DNA of 64,000 nt from Candidatus Fimadaptatus faecigallinarum (GCA_018714445.1 DVNK01000030.1:1-64000), one strand, 5' to 3'; counted from the first letter of the stretch, positions 16,559-26,063 are shown. Notes: generated from the sequence alone by a model not told the origin. A program made the numbers and translations.

Positions 16559-17959
16559 TTACACGGGATGAGTCATGTCCTGGCGATTGAACATCGTCGA
16601 ATCCAGACCCTTCTGAGCCGCGTCGCGATACTCGAAGAACTTCTTGGCGACTGCCGGGAACAGCGCGTAGGACAGCACGTCCTCTTCCTGCTGCATGTAG
16701 TCGCCTATCTCGGCGCGGTACTTGTCCAGTTCCGGCGGGATGTCGTCGGCAGGGCGCTTGGTTATGATGGGCGCGTCGCCTATGACCTTGCGGCGCACTT
16801 CCTCGTTGACCGGCGCCGGCAGACGGCCGTACTCGCCGCGCATCAGGCCCTGGCTCTCCTTGGGGCACATCTTGTAGCGCTCGCCCGCGATCACGTTCAT
16901 GACCGCCTGCGTGCCCACGATCTGGCTGGTAGGAGTGACCAGCGGCGGATAGCCGAAGTCCTTGCGCACCCGCGGCACTTCCTCAAGCACCTCGTAGAAC
17001 TTGTCTTCCTTGCCCGCCTGCTTGAGCTGGTTTATCATGTTGGACAGCATGCCGCCCGGCACCTGGTACAGCAGCGTGTTGATATCCACGCCCAGCACCT
17101 TGGGATCCAGGAAGCCATCCTTCTTGAGGCGATCGGCGACGCCGCGGAAGTGCTTGGCCGCCTCGCTCATCAGGCCCAGATCCAGGCCGGTGTCGCGGTC
17201 AGTGCCGCGCAGCGAGGCCACTATCGGCTCGGTAGCGGGCTGGCTGGTGCCGTTGCCCAGCGGAGAGAGCGCGGTGTCGACTATGTCCACGCCAGCCTCT
17301 ATCGCCTTGAGCAGCGTCATGTCGCCGGTACCGGCGGTGTTGTGGGTATGCAGGTGTATCGGCACGCTGACTTCGCGCTTCAAGCGCTTGACCAGCGTAT
17401 ACGCATTGTAGGGCAGCAGCAGGTTGGCCATGTCCTTGATGCAGATTATGTCGGCGCCCATCTTCTGCAGCTCAACGGCGAGCTTTACGAAGTAGTCCTC
17501 GGTGTGCACCGGGCTGAGCGTGTAGCTCATCGCGACCTCGCAGGTGCCGCCGTACTTCTTGGTGGACTTGATCGCCTGCTGCAGGTTGCGCGGATCGTTC
17601 AGCGCGTCGAATATGCGGATAATGTCTATGCCGTTTTCGATGGACTTCTTGACGAAGAAGTCGACGACGTCATCGGCGTAGTGCTTGTAGCCCAGTATGT
17701 TCTGGCCGCGGAACAGCATCTGCAGCTTGGTATTGGGCAGAGCCTTGCGCAGCTTGCGCAGCCGCTCCCACGGATCCTCGTTCAGGAAGCGCAGGCAGGT
17801 ATCAAACGTAGCGCCGCCCCAGCACTCCAGCGAGAAATAGCCTATCTTGTCAAGTATAGCGCACGCGGGCAACATCTCATCGGTGCGCATGCGGGTCGCA
17901 GCCTGCGACTGATGCGCGTCACGCAATATCGTTTCAGTTATAAGCAGCTTATTAGCCAT
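16559..17959 (-). CDS. oadA: Oxaloacetate decarboxylase alpha / transcarboxylase 5S-type carboxyltransferase
   Basis: This 466-residue carboxyltransferase has the pyruvate/oxaloacetate TIM barrel: RDAHQSQAATRMRT near the N-terminus, LFRGQN near residue 83, and the metal-binding HLHTHNTAGTGD near 208. It moves CO2 between oxaloacetate and biotin. It ends where the C-terminal biotinyl domain of classical OadA would begin, and that domain is encoded separately at 19312-19692. This makes it like the 5S subunit of propionibacterial transcarboxylase. It is the last of five co-directional genes with gaps of 39-69 bp. Pyruvate carboxylase subunit B is an alternative name for the same architecture. 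Confidence 0.9.
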   Translation of the reverse strand: MANKLLITETILRDAHQSQAATRMRTDEMLPACAILDKIGYFSLECWGGATFDTCLRFLNEDPWERLRKLRKALPNTKLQMLFRGQNILGYKHYADDVVDFFVKKSIENGIDIIRIFDALNDPRNLQQAIKSTKKYGGTCEVAMSYTLSPVHTEDYFVKLAVELQKMGADIICIKDMANLLLPYNAYTLVKRLKREVSVPIHLHTHNTAGTGDMTLLKAIEAGVDIVDTALSPLGNGTSQPATEPIVASLRGTDRDTGLDLGLMSEAAKHFRGVADRLKKDGFLDPKVLGVDINTLLYQVPGGMLSNMINQLKQAGKEDKFYEVLEEVPRVRKDFGYPPLVTPTSQIVGTQAVMNVIAGERYKMCPKESQGLMRGEYGRLPAPVNEEVRRKVIGDAPIITKRPADDIPPELDKYRAEIGDYMQQEEDVLSYALFPAVAKKFFEYRDAAQKGLDSTMFNRQDMTHPV

Positions 17960-17998
17960 AGTGCAACCTCCTTTGTGGATATATACCCTTAAATCAGC

Positions 17999-19243
17999 TT
18001 ACGCAAACAGCGACAGGAACACGCCCGCGGCCACCGCAGAACCGATGACGCCCGCGACGTTGGGGCCCATAGCGTGCATAAGCAGGAAGTTGGACGGGTT
18101 ATCCTTCTGGCCGACGACCTGGGATACGCGCGCCGCCATGGGCACCGCCGACACGCCCGCCGAGCCTATCAGCGGGTTGACCTTGCCGTGCGTGAGCTTG
18201 CACATGAGCTTGCCCAGCAGCACGCCGCCCGCCGTGCCGAAGCCGAACGCGAACACGCCCATCAGCAGTATCTTAAGCGTATCCACCGTCAGGAACACCG
18301 AGCCGTTGGCGGTAGCGCCGACCGTGGTGCCCAGGAATATCGTCACTATGTTCATCAGTTCGTTCTGCGCGGTCTTGGACAGGCGGTCTACCACGCCCGA
18401 CACGCGCAGGAGGTTGCCCATCATAAGCATACCCACCAGCGGAGCGGCCGACGGCAGCAGCAGCGACACCAGCACGGTGACCACTATCGGGAACACTATC
18501 AGTTCCTGCTTGGACACGTTGCGCAGCTGCTCCATCTTTATCATGCGCTCTTCCTTGGTGGTCAGCGCCTTCATTATCGGCGGCTGTATGACCGGCACCA
18601 GCGCCATGTACGAATACGCCGCGACCGCTATCGAGCCAAGGTACTCAGGCGCGAGCTTGGAGGTCACGTATATGGCCGTGGGGCCGTCCGCGCCGCCGAT
18701 TATGCCTATCGACGCCGCGAGCCTGGGGCCCATGCCCATCATGACCGCGCCGGTGAACGCGACGAATATGCCCAGCTGGGCCGCCGCGCCCAGGAACAGC
18801 GACTTGGGGTTGGCTATAAGCGGCGCAAAGTCGGTCATCGCGCCCACGCCCAGGAATATCAGCGGCGGGTATATGCCCAGTTTTACGCCCTGATACAGGT
18901 AGTAGAGCAGTCCGCCCGCGGTCTCCATATGACCTGTGGCGTCGTACACCGGTTCGGCCATCAGTCCCGCCAGCGGCAGGTTGGCCAGCACCATGCCAAA
19001 GCCTATCGGCAGCAGCAGCAGCGGCTCGTACTGCTTGTGTATCGCCAGGAATATCAGCACGCAGCCTATGACTATCATCACCAGCATCTTCAGCCCGTCC
19101 ACTGTGCCGAACGCGCCAAAGCCGGTCGTGGCGAGCAGCTTCTGCATAGCGTCGCCAAAGTTTATCGGGTAATTTTCAATGGTATCGGCCACGGTGTTCG
19201 CCGCGTCGGCCAACGCCACGCTTGACCCAAACAAAAAGCCCAT
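17999..19243 (-). CDS. oadB: Na+-translocating decarboxylase beta subunit
   Basis: This 414-residue multi-span membrane protein carries the hallmark [11 protein letters not shown] near residue 185 and [17 protein letters not shown] near the C-terminus. The beta subunit releases CO2 from carboxybiotin and couples this to Na+ export across the membrane. Length and topology (about 9-11 hydrophobic segments) suit the OadB/MmdB/GcdB family. Substrate class cannot be told from this subunit, because oxaloacetate, methylmalonyl-CoA and glutaconyl-CoA pumps share it. Confidence 0.93.
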   Translation of the reverse strand: MGFLFGSSVALADAANTVADTIENYPINFGDAMQKLLATTGFGAFGTVDGLKMLVMIVIGCVLIFLAIHKQYEPLLLLPIGFGMVLANLPLAGLMAEPVYDATGHMETAGGLLYYLYQGVKLGIYPPLIFLGVGAMTDFAPLIANPKSLFLGAAAQLGIFVAFTGAVMMGMGPRLAASIGIIGGADGPTAIYVTSKLAPEYLGSIAVAAYSYMALVPVIQPPIMKALTTKEERMIKMEQLRNVSKQELIVFPIVVTVLVSLLLPSAAPLVGMLMMGNLLRVSGVVDRLSKTAQNELMNIVTIFLGTTVGATANGSVFLTVDTLKILLMGVFAFGFGTAGGVLLGKLMCKLTHGKVNPLIGSAGVSAVPMAARVSQVVGQKDNPSNFLLMHAMGPNVAGVIGSAVAAGVFLSLFA

Positions 19244-19311
19244 TTAGCCCCATCCTTTCTGTCAGCCCGGCCAAACCGCCGGGCCGTTCTATTCGAGTGT
19301 GCGCCCAGCGC

Positions 19312-19692
19312 TTATTGGATGGCAACTATTACATCGCCCGAGTTCACGGTGGCGCCCTTGGTCACGCTGACCGCCACGACTTTGCCGTCGTTGGGAGCCA
19401 TGATTTCGTTTTCCATCTTCATGGCCTCGAGTATCGCCAGCACGTCGCCGCGCTTTACTTCCTGGCCCACGGTCACGTTTATGGACACTATGGTGCCCGG
19501 CATGGGCGCGGTTATCGTGGTCGCATTGGCGGGCGCGGGAGCCGGAGCGGGCGCAGCGGGCTTGGGCGCGGGCGCGGCGGCCGGCGCGGCTACGGGCGCG
19601 GGAGCTACGGGAGCGGCGGCCTGACCGGCGGCTATTTCTTCGACTTCGACCTCATAAGCGGTGCCATTTACATAGACGTTAAACTTGCGCAT
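19312..19692 (-). CDS. Biotin carboxyl carrier protein
   Basis: This 126-residue carrier has an N-terminal strand (MRKFNVYVNGTAYEVEVEE), an Ala/Pro-rich linker (about 25-58) and a biotinyl domain with EAMKMEN; Lys92 is the biotin site. It shuttles CO2 between the carboxyltransferases and the membrane beta subunit. The start at 19692 follows GAGGAGGATTACA. The separate carrier matches the gamma/delta subunit of methylmalonyl-CoA decarboxylase and the 1.3S subunit of transcarboxylase. Confidence 0.93.
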   Translation of the reverse strand: MRKFNVYVNGTAYEVEVEEIAAGQAAAPVAPAPVAAPAAAPAPKPAAPAPAPAPANATTITAPMPGTIVSINVTVGQEVKRGDVLAILEAMKMENEIMAPNDGKVVAVSVTKGATVNSGDVIVAIQ

Positions 19693-19761
19693 TGTAATCC
19701 TCCTCAAGTCCAGTCGATAGCTGGCTGTATTATTTTAGTCGGTATGCCAATTGCCCTCAAA

Positions 19762-20103
19762 TTACATATAAGCGTGCTTCCAGTCCGCGCTGGAGCGGCG
19801 CACGGCGCGCACCGCGCGCACCACGGGGCGCTTGCCGGTGCCCTCGTACATGCAGCTTATCGCAGCCATTATAGCGGCGACCACCGCCGCATCGTCTCCG
19901 GCGGGCGCGGCGGCGACCGGCGCGGGCGCCGGAGCGGCCGGAGCCGTGGGCACGACCGGAGCCGCGGGCTTGGGCGCGGGCTCTTCCTTCTTGTTGAGTA
20001 TCACGGTCATCACCTTTACGATGCCTATCAGTATCGCAAGGCCGATAAACACCACGACCATGCCTATAACCGCGACTTCAAGTCCGTATATTAACGCATT
20101 CAT
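19762..20103 (-). CDS. oadG: Na+-decarboxylase gamma subunit (OadG type)
   Basis: The 113-residue protein has one N-terminal membrane span (VAVIGMVVVFIGLAILIGIV), an Ala/Pro-rich linker and a short C-terminal conserved part (DDAAVVAAIMAAISCMYEG, then SSADWKHAYM). OadG-type subunits help to assemble the decarboxylase at the membrane. The ATG at 20103 is preferred over the TTG before it because GGGAGG lies 7 nt upstream. Confidence 0.9.
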   Translation of the reverse strand: MNALIYGLEVAVIGMVVVFIGLAILIGIVKVMTVILNKKEEPAPKPAAPVVPTAPAAPAPAPVAAAPAGDDAAVVAAIMAAISCMYEGTGKRPVVRAVRAVRRSSADWKHAYM

Positions 20104-20150
20104 CAATGTTCCTCCCTTTCACCCGAACTAAAGCGCTCTCTGCTTCAGCC

Positions 20151-21602
20151 TCACAGCGGCATATTGCCGTGCTTGCGGGGCGCGCGCACGTCGCGCTTGC
20201 CCTCGAGCGTCTCCAGCGCGCCGATTACGTCCTTGCGGGTGTCGGAGGGGACTATCACCGCGTCAACCTGACCCGCGCGCGCGGCGTTCACGCCGTCCAC
20301 TACGTCGTGCAGGTATTCGCTCTCCAGTTCGGCGCGGCGGGCGGCGGGATTGGCTATGCCGACCAGTTCCTCATGATGCAGTATCTGCACTGCGGCGGGC
20401 GCGTCCAGCGGTGCGACGGACGCCTGCGGCCATGCAAATACGATGTCGTTTACGGCCTTGGAGCCCAGCGCCATGTAGGCGGCGCCTATCGCCTTGCCGG
20501 CTACTATGGCTATCTTGGGCACGGTGGCCTCAGCCATGGCGTACATGAGCTTGGACTGGGCCAGTATCATGCGGCCGTTCTCGGCGTCAATCGAGAAGCC
20601 CTCGGTATCTATAAGCGTCACCACCGGCAGGCCGAAGCAGTCGCAGGTGCGCACAAAGCGCGCTATCTTCTGGCACATGCCCGGGCATACGCGGCCGGTC
20701 GCCGCCACAAAGCCCACCGCACGATCGCCGATGCGGCCCAGCGCAGTCACCGCGCGCTTTGAGTAGTCGCTCAGCAGCTCTATCGCCTCGCCGTTGTCAG
20801 CCATGGCCTTAATGACCGCGCGCGAATCGAACGCCGCGTCATTGAGCTCAGGCAGCTCGCGCGCGTAGTCGTCGCCGGTCTCGACCAGGTCGTTGTCGCA
20901 CGCCGAGTTCAGCGGCAGCAGGTTTATGACCTTGCTGGCCAGCTCAAACGCCTCGTCCTCAGTCTCGCAGGTCATATGGCTCACGCCGGCCTTGGCCGAC
21001 GCCTCTATGCCGCCTATCGCCGCCGCGTCAACGGGCTTGCCGTGCACCGCCGCCAGCACCTGCGGGCCATAGGTCATGACCGCGCCGCACTTGGCCTGTA
21101 TCACTATGTCGCACTGCGCCGCCAGCATGACCGCGCCGCCCGCGACCGGTCCCAGGCACAGCGCGATCTGCGGCACCACGCCCGACAGCTCGGAGACCTT
21201 GGCCAGCACGCTGGCAAACGCGCCCAGCGCGCTCACGCCCTCATCCAGCCGCATGCCCGCGCTGTCCAGCAGCGAGACCACGGGCTTGCCGGCCTTCTTG
21301 GCCAAATCGAGCAGCTTTATAACTTTTTTCGCGCCCGCGACGCTGACCGCGCCGCCCTTTACCGCGTAGTCCTGCGCCCAGACGTAGACCGGGGTCTCGC
21401 CCAGCACACCATAGCCGGTCACAACGCCCGACTCGCCGCCCTCGACCAGCTGGTCCAGCTCGGTAAACTCCGCGCCCAGCAGTTTGTCGATCCGCTCGCG
21501 CGCCGTCAGCTTACCCGCGTCGTGCTGCGCCTTTATGCGCGCCGCGTCGCCCGCGAGAATCTCTTCCCTGCGCTTAAGCATTTGTTCAAGTTCCTTGCCC
21601 AT
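20151..21602 (-). CDS. mmdA: Methylmalonyl-CoA decarboxylase alpha / acyl-CoA carboxyltransferase
   Basis: This 483-residue protein has the two-domain crotonase-like carboxyltransferase fold of MmdA/PccB/12S proteins: N-terminal LTARERIDKLL, SLLDSAGMRLDEGV and GPVAGGAVM, and C-terminal RVCPGMCQKIARFVRTCD and GKAIGAAYMA. It transfers CO2 from a CoA ester such as methylmalonyl-CoA to biotin. It is the first gene of the operon after AGGAGG. Together with the OadA-type enzyme it gives the operon two carboxyltransferases for one carrier and pump. The family is usually about 510 residues, so it is slightly short. Confidence 0.9.
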   Translation of the reverse strand: MGKELEQMLKRREEILAGDAARIKAQHDAGKLTARERIDKLLGAEFTELDQLVEGGESGVVTGYGVLGETPVYVWAQDYAVKGGAVSVAGAKKVIKLLDLAKKAGKPVVSLLDSAGMRLDEGVSALGAFASVLAKVSELSGVVPQIALCLGPVAGGAVMLAAQCDIVIQAKCGAVMTYGPQVLAAVHGKPVDAAAIGGIEASAKAGVSHMTCETEDEAFELASKVINLLPLNSACDNDLVETGDDYARELPELNDAAFDSRAVIKAMADNGEAIELLSDYSKRAVTALGRIGDRAVGFVAATGRVCPGMCQKIARFVRTCDCFGLPVVTLIDTEGFSIDAENGRMILAQSKLMYAMAEATVPKIAIVAGKAIGAAYMALGSKAVNDIVFAWPQASVAPLDAPAAVQILHHEELVGIANPAARRAELESEYLHDVVDGVNAARAGQVDAVIVPSDTRKDVIGALETLEGKRDVRAPRKHGNMPL

Positions 21603-21961
21603 ATACCGTGCCTCCTATTCTCATCGCGCCATGCGTGCGCGGCCCATGCCGCCCGCCCAAGGCAGACAAGTAATGTAAAAAACCCGGGTGACATCCATTG
21701 CAGCGCACTTCGCACTGATTGTGTGAAATGGTACAATTTCATCCTTGATTCTTTTGTTTCTACGGGCCCATCCTTTTTTCCTGCTTTTTGCCTAGAAAAA
21801 AGCGCATTTTACGCGGATTTTATCTGACTATGACCACAACTGAGACTAAACCTGCGCATTTTCAAGTGTCTGACGCACATGGTGCTAATGTGTTGTATTA
21901 GCGTTGCCGCATGGTCGCGCCTCGAATTCAGACGTATGCTTTAGTACATATCGGTGCGCAT
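21603..21961. other. Divergent intergenic region with an inverted repeat
   Basis: This region separates the decarboxylase operon from an exported protein gene. It contains an 18-bp inverted repeat TGAAATGGTACAATTTCA (21722-21739), a possible operator. I found no convincing promoter for mmdA. Confidence 0.5.
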
Positions 21962-21990
21962 TTGCGTTTGTGCGCCAATTCTGATATAAT
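21962..21990 (+). promoter_or_regulatory. Promoter of the exported-protein gene
   Basis: TTGCGT (21962-21967), 17 bp, TATAAT (21985-21990), 27 bp before the ATG. Confidence 0.65.
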
Positions 21991-22017
21991 AGGCGCTGAT
22001 AACACAGGAGGTGCGCC

Positions 22018-22992
22018 ATGAGACACATACCCGCACTGCTGTTGACCGGCGCGCTGGCGCTTATGCCGGTCGCACTCGCCGCAGACGCCCCGGTCGTCAC
22101 GCCGACCGCATCGCCCGGCAGCATAGCGGCCGCACAGTCCGAACCGACGCCCGGCGCATCGCCGTCGGCCAGCGCACAAACAGAGATCAAAGCGCCCACG
22201 CTTGAACGGTACGAGGCCGCGCTCAGCGAGCTTCTCAAGGAACGCAATATCGAGTCCAACCAGGACAGCCCGGGCGTCACAGTAATATCAGATCTCGTAA
22301 CGCTCAGCGTCGAAACCCACGACGACTCGATAGCGCGTATAAGCATAGTCGCACACGGCAACGGCAGCGCGCAATCGGGCGAAACGATATTCAGTGCGCT
22401 GTCATGCGCGATAATGGCATACTCGCCTTCGGACGAATCCACTGTGCGCTCAAAGCTGCTGGAGCTGATGAGCAAGACCGACGGCCAGGACAGCGTGCCC
22501 GGCCTCACGCTCACATTTGCGCTCAAACCCGATGCGCTGGAGCTGACGCTCACGCCCGCCACCGCCGCCGTACAGCCCACTCAAACCGCAACGCGACAGA
22601 TAACCAACGTAGGCGAACTCATATCGCACTGCGCCGCACTGCTGCCCAGCGGTTGGACGCAGACCAGCTACATAAACGGCGATCCGCCCGATGTGCTGTT
22701 GAACATATACGCGACTTCATCCGAACCGGATGCGCTGTGGGACTGCGCGCGTACGCTGATGACAAAGTACTTCAGCCAGGTGCGCGCCTCCAATCTCAGC
22801 TGCGGGCGATTGTCGGTCGTGTTCTACTCGTCGGGCATGACGCCGCTGCTGTCGTTGGGCGTGGGGTGCGCTGACGCGCTGGCCAGCGACGCGATAACCT
22901 CCGCCGCAACTACCGATGAGTTCCGCGCTGAGATCGAACGCCTGGCCAGCGAATCGGACGCGCTGCTGGTCAAGCATTATGACGTAGGATAG
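22018..22992 (+). CDS. Exported protein of unknown function
   Basis: This 324-residue protein begins with a signal peptide (MRHIPALLLTGALALMPVAL) and a Pro/Ser/Ala-rich linker to about residue 60. Two alpha/beta stretches follow that look similar in plan (about 60-180 and 195-320). I do not recognise the family. AGGAGGTGCGCC precedes the ATG. It is a single-gene unit, ending at a hairpin shared with the convergent Hsp70-like gene. Confidence 0.7.
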   Translation: MRHIPALLLTGALALMPVALAADAPVVTPTASPGSIAAAQSEPTPGASPSASAQTEIKAPTLERYEAALSELLKERNIESNQDSPGVTVISDLVTLSVETHDDSIARISIVAHGNGSAQSGETIFSALSCAIMAYSPSDESTVRSKLLELMSKTDGQDSVPGLTLTFALKPDALELTLTPATAAVQPTQTATRQITNVGELISHCAALLPSGWTQTSYINGDPPDVLLNIYATSSEPDALWDCARTLMTKYFSQVRASNLSCGRLSVVFYSSGMTPLLSLGVGCADALASDAITSAATTDEFRAEIERLASESDALLVKHYDVG

Positions 22993-23066
22993 CGCCCAGC
23001 AAACGCGCGCATTATCGCAACAATCTGATGCAAATCCCACTGTCAATTGCACAGCATACCTCAAAC

Positions 23067-23094
23067 GGGCGCTCCCAGCTTATTGGGAGCGCCC
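23067..23094. terminator. Hairpin between convergent genes
   Basis: A perfect 11-bp stem, GGGCGCTCCCA / TGGGAGCGCCC, with a 6-nt loop. It has no T-run on either strand. Confidence 0.5.
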
Positions 23095-23113
23095 GCGCGC
23101 TCCGGCCGCCTTA

Positions 23114-25153
23114 TCAGCGTATCAGCAACACCGCTCGATTGAGCATATCGCGCAGCTGCGTCTCCAGGCAGTCGGCTATATCATTTACCATATCGGTTAT
23201 CTCGGGTGTATTCTTGTCAAGGTCGGCCATCAGCCGGTCGAATATCGCAAACGCAAAATCCTCCTGCTTTCGCTCCAGTCCGGCGTGGAAGCGCTTTTCC
23301 GAAAACATGCGCCTGACGCCCTTGGGCAGGTTTACGTTGCGCAATTTCTTATCAGCCGCTTCCGAGCCCACGAACGCTATCACCAGCCCCAGCACCGCGC
23401 CCACTATAAGCCCAACCGGCCCCGCGGCTAACAGCGCCGTCTCCGCGCCGCCCATTATCATCGCAAATATCGAAGCCACTATCACGTCCAGTATAACCTT
23501 GAACGCATCAAAGTTTATCAGCTTATCGGACGATATCGCTATGCCGTCGGGCGTGAACTCCATGCGGCCCGACAGTCTGAGCGCCGTGCGCGGCAGGTCG
23601 TATCTGTCGCAGATAGGATCGGTCAGCGCTTCGAGCTGCGGTCTGAGCTGGCGCAGCCATTCGTATATGTACGGCTCCAGCGCCGCCCGCAGTTCGGTGC
23701 TGCGCAGGCATGTTCCGGTGTTGCGCTGTATCTCCTCGGCGATTCCGTTTATCGTCTCTATCGAGCCCGCACGCCAGCGCTTGAACGCCGGTTCGGCCAC
23801 GTTGTCGCAGATCGCGCGCGCTATCGGCCGCGACACCTCCGAAAACAGCCGATTGAGCTCGCCTTTTATGATGTTTTCGACTGCGGGCGACTTTATCAGC
23901 TTTTCGACATCGCGCGTAAAGCCCTCGGCGCGCGCATCTATGCGCAGCGCATAGCACAGCCCGCGCGCTATAGCAAACTCAGGCTCCAATCCATGCACTA
24001 TCAGCGCCTCGGGGAACACCTGCCCCGCGACTTTGGGCATGAAACCCATGCGCGACGCGCCGCCGGTCATCAGTATCACGCTCACCTGTTTGCCCAGCAC
24101 CGCGCGCGCGTCTTCAAGCGCCCGCTTATATGCCTGCATGAAGCTGAGGCCGCCCAGCTCCGCAAGCGGCGCATTCAACGCCTGCTGCATGTCAGCGTCG
24201 TCGCACGATATGTCCACCGTTATCGGTGGCAGCGCGCAGTACAGCTTGACCGACGACTCGCACGGTACCGTTGCGCCCGCATTGCCGCGCCGCTGCCGCG
24301 TAAAGTACATCTCCTTGACCTTGCGCGCCTCCATCTCACAGCGCGCCCGGCACTGCGGGTAGCGCTCCAGCAGTGCGTTAAGCTCAGGGTTATCCTGCCG
24401 CTTGAGGTTTATGCGCAGCAGTTCCTGCTCAATCAGACCGCCGCCCAGCGCCGTATCGCCAAAGTCGTGCACCGGCAGGCGCTGCTCGGTCAGCTCCTCG
24501 ACAAACGTAAAGTCGGTCGTAGACGAGCCGGCATCTATTATAAGCGTGGGCTTACCCAGCAGTTCGCTGGACATGCGCAGTTCGCCCGACTCGCGCGAGT
24601 ACAAAAACGCCGCGCGCGACTCGGATACCACGCGCACGTTCGGAAATCCCGCGCGCCCAAACAACTGCGCATACGCGCGCCGCGTCTGCCCGTTCCAGCC
24701 TGACGGACAGCCTATCGCACATCGCACATTTTCGCCGTCAAGCATGCGCCCGCCGCGCTTGAGCTCATCGACAAGCACGCGCGCAAACCGGTCGATATAT
24801 CCCGATACGGTCTGCGTATCCTTCAGGTACTTGCTCTTAAAGCGCAGATGCAGCGCCATGGGGTCGGCTATCTGGCACGCCTCCTCGCCTATCACGCTCT
24901 TTCCGTCCTTGAGCACGCCCAGCGCGGTGATTATGCTCTTGCTGCCGCATATCTCCAGCATCTGCGGCTCGGTCTGCGTGTCCGACCTCAGCCACGACAC
25001 CGCCGACTCGCCGTCGCCCATGTCCACGCCGAAAAACTCCATCTTGGGCATCTCGGCGGGCTTGATCGCCTCCAGCAATTCAGCTTCGCGCGCCGCGTTC
25101 TCCCTTGCTATCTCCTCCGGGGTCAACTCCCGGTCCATATCCGAATTAGCCAT
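23114..25153 (-). CDS. Hsp70-like ATPase with membrane-inserting C-terminus
   Basis: The first 390 or so of 679 residues form an actin/Hsp70 ATPase: phosphate-1 MEFFGVDMGDGESAV (about 38-52), phosphate-2 TLIIDAGSSTTDFTF and adenosine motif VILMTGGASRMGF. In place of the canonical DnaK substrate domain there is a helical region and then a strongly hydrophobic block (FKVILDVIVASIFAMIMGG ... VGLIVGAVLGLVIAFVG) at about 545-610. This is therefore an Hsp70-family protein probably attached to the membrane, not DnaK itself. GGAGG sits before the ATG. The preceding gene (27 bp gap) encodes a membrane protein with a GrpE-like end, suggesting a dedicated exchange factor. Client and role are unknown. 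Confidence 0.85.
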   Translation of the reverse strand: MANSDMDRELTPEEIARENAAREAELLEAIKPAEMPKMEFFGVDMGDGESAVSWLRSDTQTEPQMLEICGSKSIITALGVLKDGKSVIGEEACQIADPMALHLRFKSKYLKDTQTVSGYIDRFARVLVDELKRGGRMLDGENVRCAIGCPSGWNGQTRRAYAQLFGRAGFPNVRVVSESRAAFLYSRESGELRMSSELLGKPTLIIDAGSSTTDFTFVEELTEQRLPVHDFGDTALGGGLIEQELLRINLKRQDNPELNALLERYPQCRARCEMEARKVKEMYFTRQRRGNAGATVPCESSVKLYCALPPITVDISCDDADMQQALNAPLAELGGLSFMQAYKRALEDARAVLGKQVSVILMTGGASRMGFMPKVAGQVFPEALIVHGLEPEFAIARGLCYALRIDARAEGFTRDVEKLIKSPAVENIIKGELNRLFSEVSRPIARAICDNVAEPAFKRWRAGSIETINGIAEEIQRNTGTCLRSTELRAALEPYIYEWLRQLRPQLEALTDPICDRYDLPRTALRLSGRMEFTPDGIAISSDKLINFDAFKVILDVIVASIFAMIMGGAETALLAAGPVGLIVGAVLGLVIAFVGSEAADKKLRNVNLPKGVRRMFSEKRFHAGLERKQEDFAFAIFDRLMADLDKNTPEITDMVNDIADCLETQLRDMLNRAVLLIR

Positions 25154-25180
25154 CAGTACCTCCGACTTATGGGATGATTG

Positions 25181-26038
25181 CTACTGCATCTTCTGCGTGA
25201 CCTGGCCGCGCGCGACCAGCCGCTCGCCCAGCATGAGCGCCGGGCGTATCGTATAACCGTCCTCAACACCCGGCAGCCGCTCAAAGTACTTCGCAGTGTC
25301 CTCGCTGTACTCTACCAGCTTCATGCCCTGCTGTTCGAGCGCCATGATGAGCTGCGGCAACGTCTTGAGCGCATAGCGCCCATCGTCCTGGCGCAGCGCC
25401 TCCCAGAGCATCTGCACCGCCTCGAGCTGCTCGGGCGACCACTCTATCGATTCGGGCAGCGCCGGCTTTGCGCTCTCGCCCAGCATGTGGCCATATGCGC
25501 TGTCCATGCTCATCGCCAGCCGCTCCAGTCGCCGCATCAGCTCGTCCACATCGGCGCGCGGTACGCCCTGCGCCTCGGGCAACGCCGGCACGTCGCGCCG
25601 CCTGACGCTGACCTTCCTCAGCATCGCCACCTGCCAGCCCGTCGCAAACAGGCCCACGCCCATCGGCGCCCACATGCCCTCCATGAGCAGGTATGCCGAC
25701 AGCAGCAGCGTGGCGCCCGCGCCCACGTACTGCTTCCAGTCGAACCTGTGTTCCTGCACGCGTTCGGGCGGCGCAGCCTTGAACAGCACCTCCGCCTGCG
25801 ATACGCTGAGCATGCATGATATCGCGCTCTTGGCCACCACAAACAGCTCAAAGCCCAGCTCCCGCGCCCGTCCGTCGGTCACGTTCGACGTAAACTCGTG
25901 CTGCATTGAATCCCAGTACAGCCGCACCGTGTCCTCTACCTCAGTCAGGTCGCGGCACTCCTCCAGCTTTGCGCGCAGGTTCTCGCGGCCCGCCCTGAAG
26001 TAGCCGCTGAACAGGCCCTGCTCCTGATCCACTCCCAT
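25181..26038 (-). CDS. Membrane protein with GrpE-like C-terminus
   Basis: The protein has 285 residues. Residues 1-100 are helical, and two short hydrophobic segments (GAGATLLLSAYLLMEGMW and APMGVGLFATGWQVAML) form a likely hairpin at about 108-145. A long helical region with YALKTLPQLIMALEQQGMKL follows, and the end reads VEDGYTIRPALMLGERLVAR. This end resembles the beta-wing of GrpE nucleotide-exchange factors (consensus GYxxxxxxIRPAxVxV), and the gene pairs with an Hsp70-like gene. That makes a membrane-tethered exchange factor a reasonable inference, though the sequence match is short. GGGAGGTCG precedes the ATG. Confidence 0.6.
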   Translation of the reverse strand: MGVDQEQGLFSGYFRAGRENLRAKLEECRDLTEVEDTVRLYWDSMQHEFTSNVTDGRARELGFELFVVAKSAISCMLSVSQAEVLFKAAPPERVQEHRFDWKQYVGAGATLLLSAYLLMEGMWAPMGVGLFATGWQVAMLRKVSVRRRDVPALPEAQGVPRADVDELMRRLERLAMSMDSAYGHMLGESAKPALPESIEWSPEQLEAVQMLWEALRQDDGRYALKTLPQLIMALEQQGMKLVEYSEDTAKYFERLPGVEDGYTIRPALMLGERLVARGQVTQKMQ

Positions 26039-26063
26039 CGACCTCCCGCCTGCGTTGAGTTAA

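Noticed and set aside
16271-17992. 573-codon plus-strand frame
   Set aside because: Antisense shadow of oadA; high GC leaves the opposite strand open, and the real gene has full motifs and a ribosome site.
18074-19225. 383-codon His/Arg-rich plus-strand frame
   Set aside because: Antisense to oadB; composition is that of a shadow frame.
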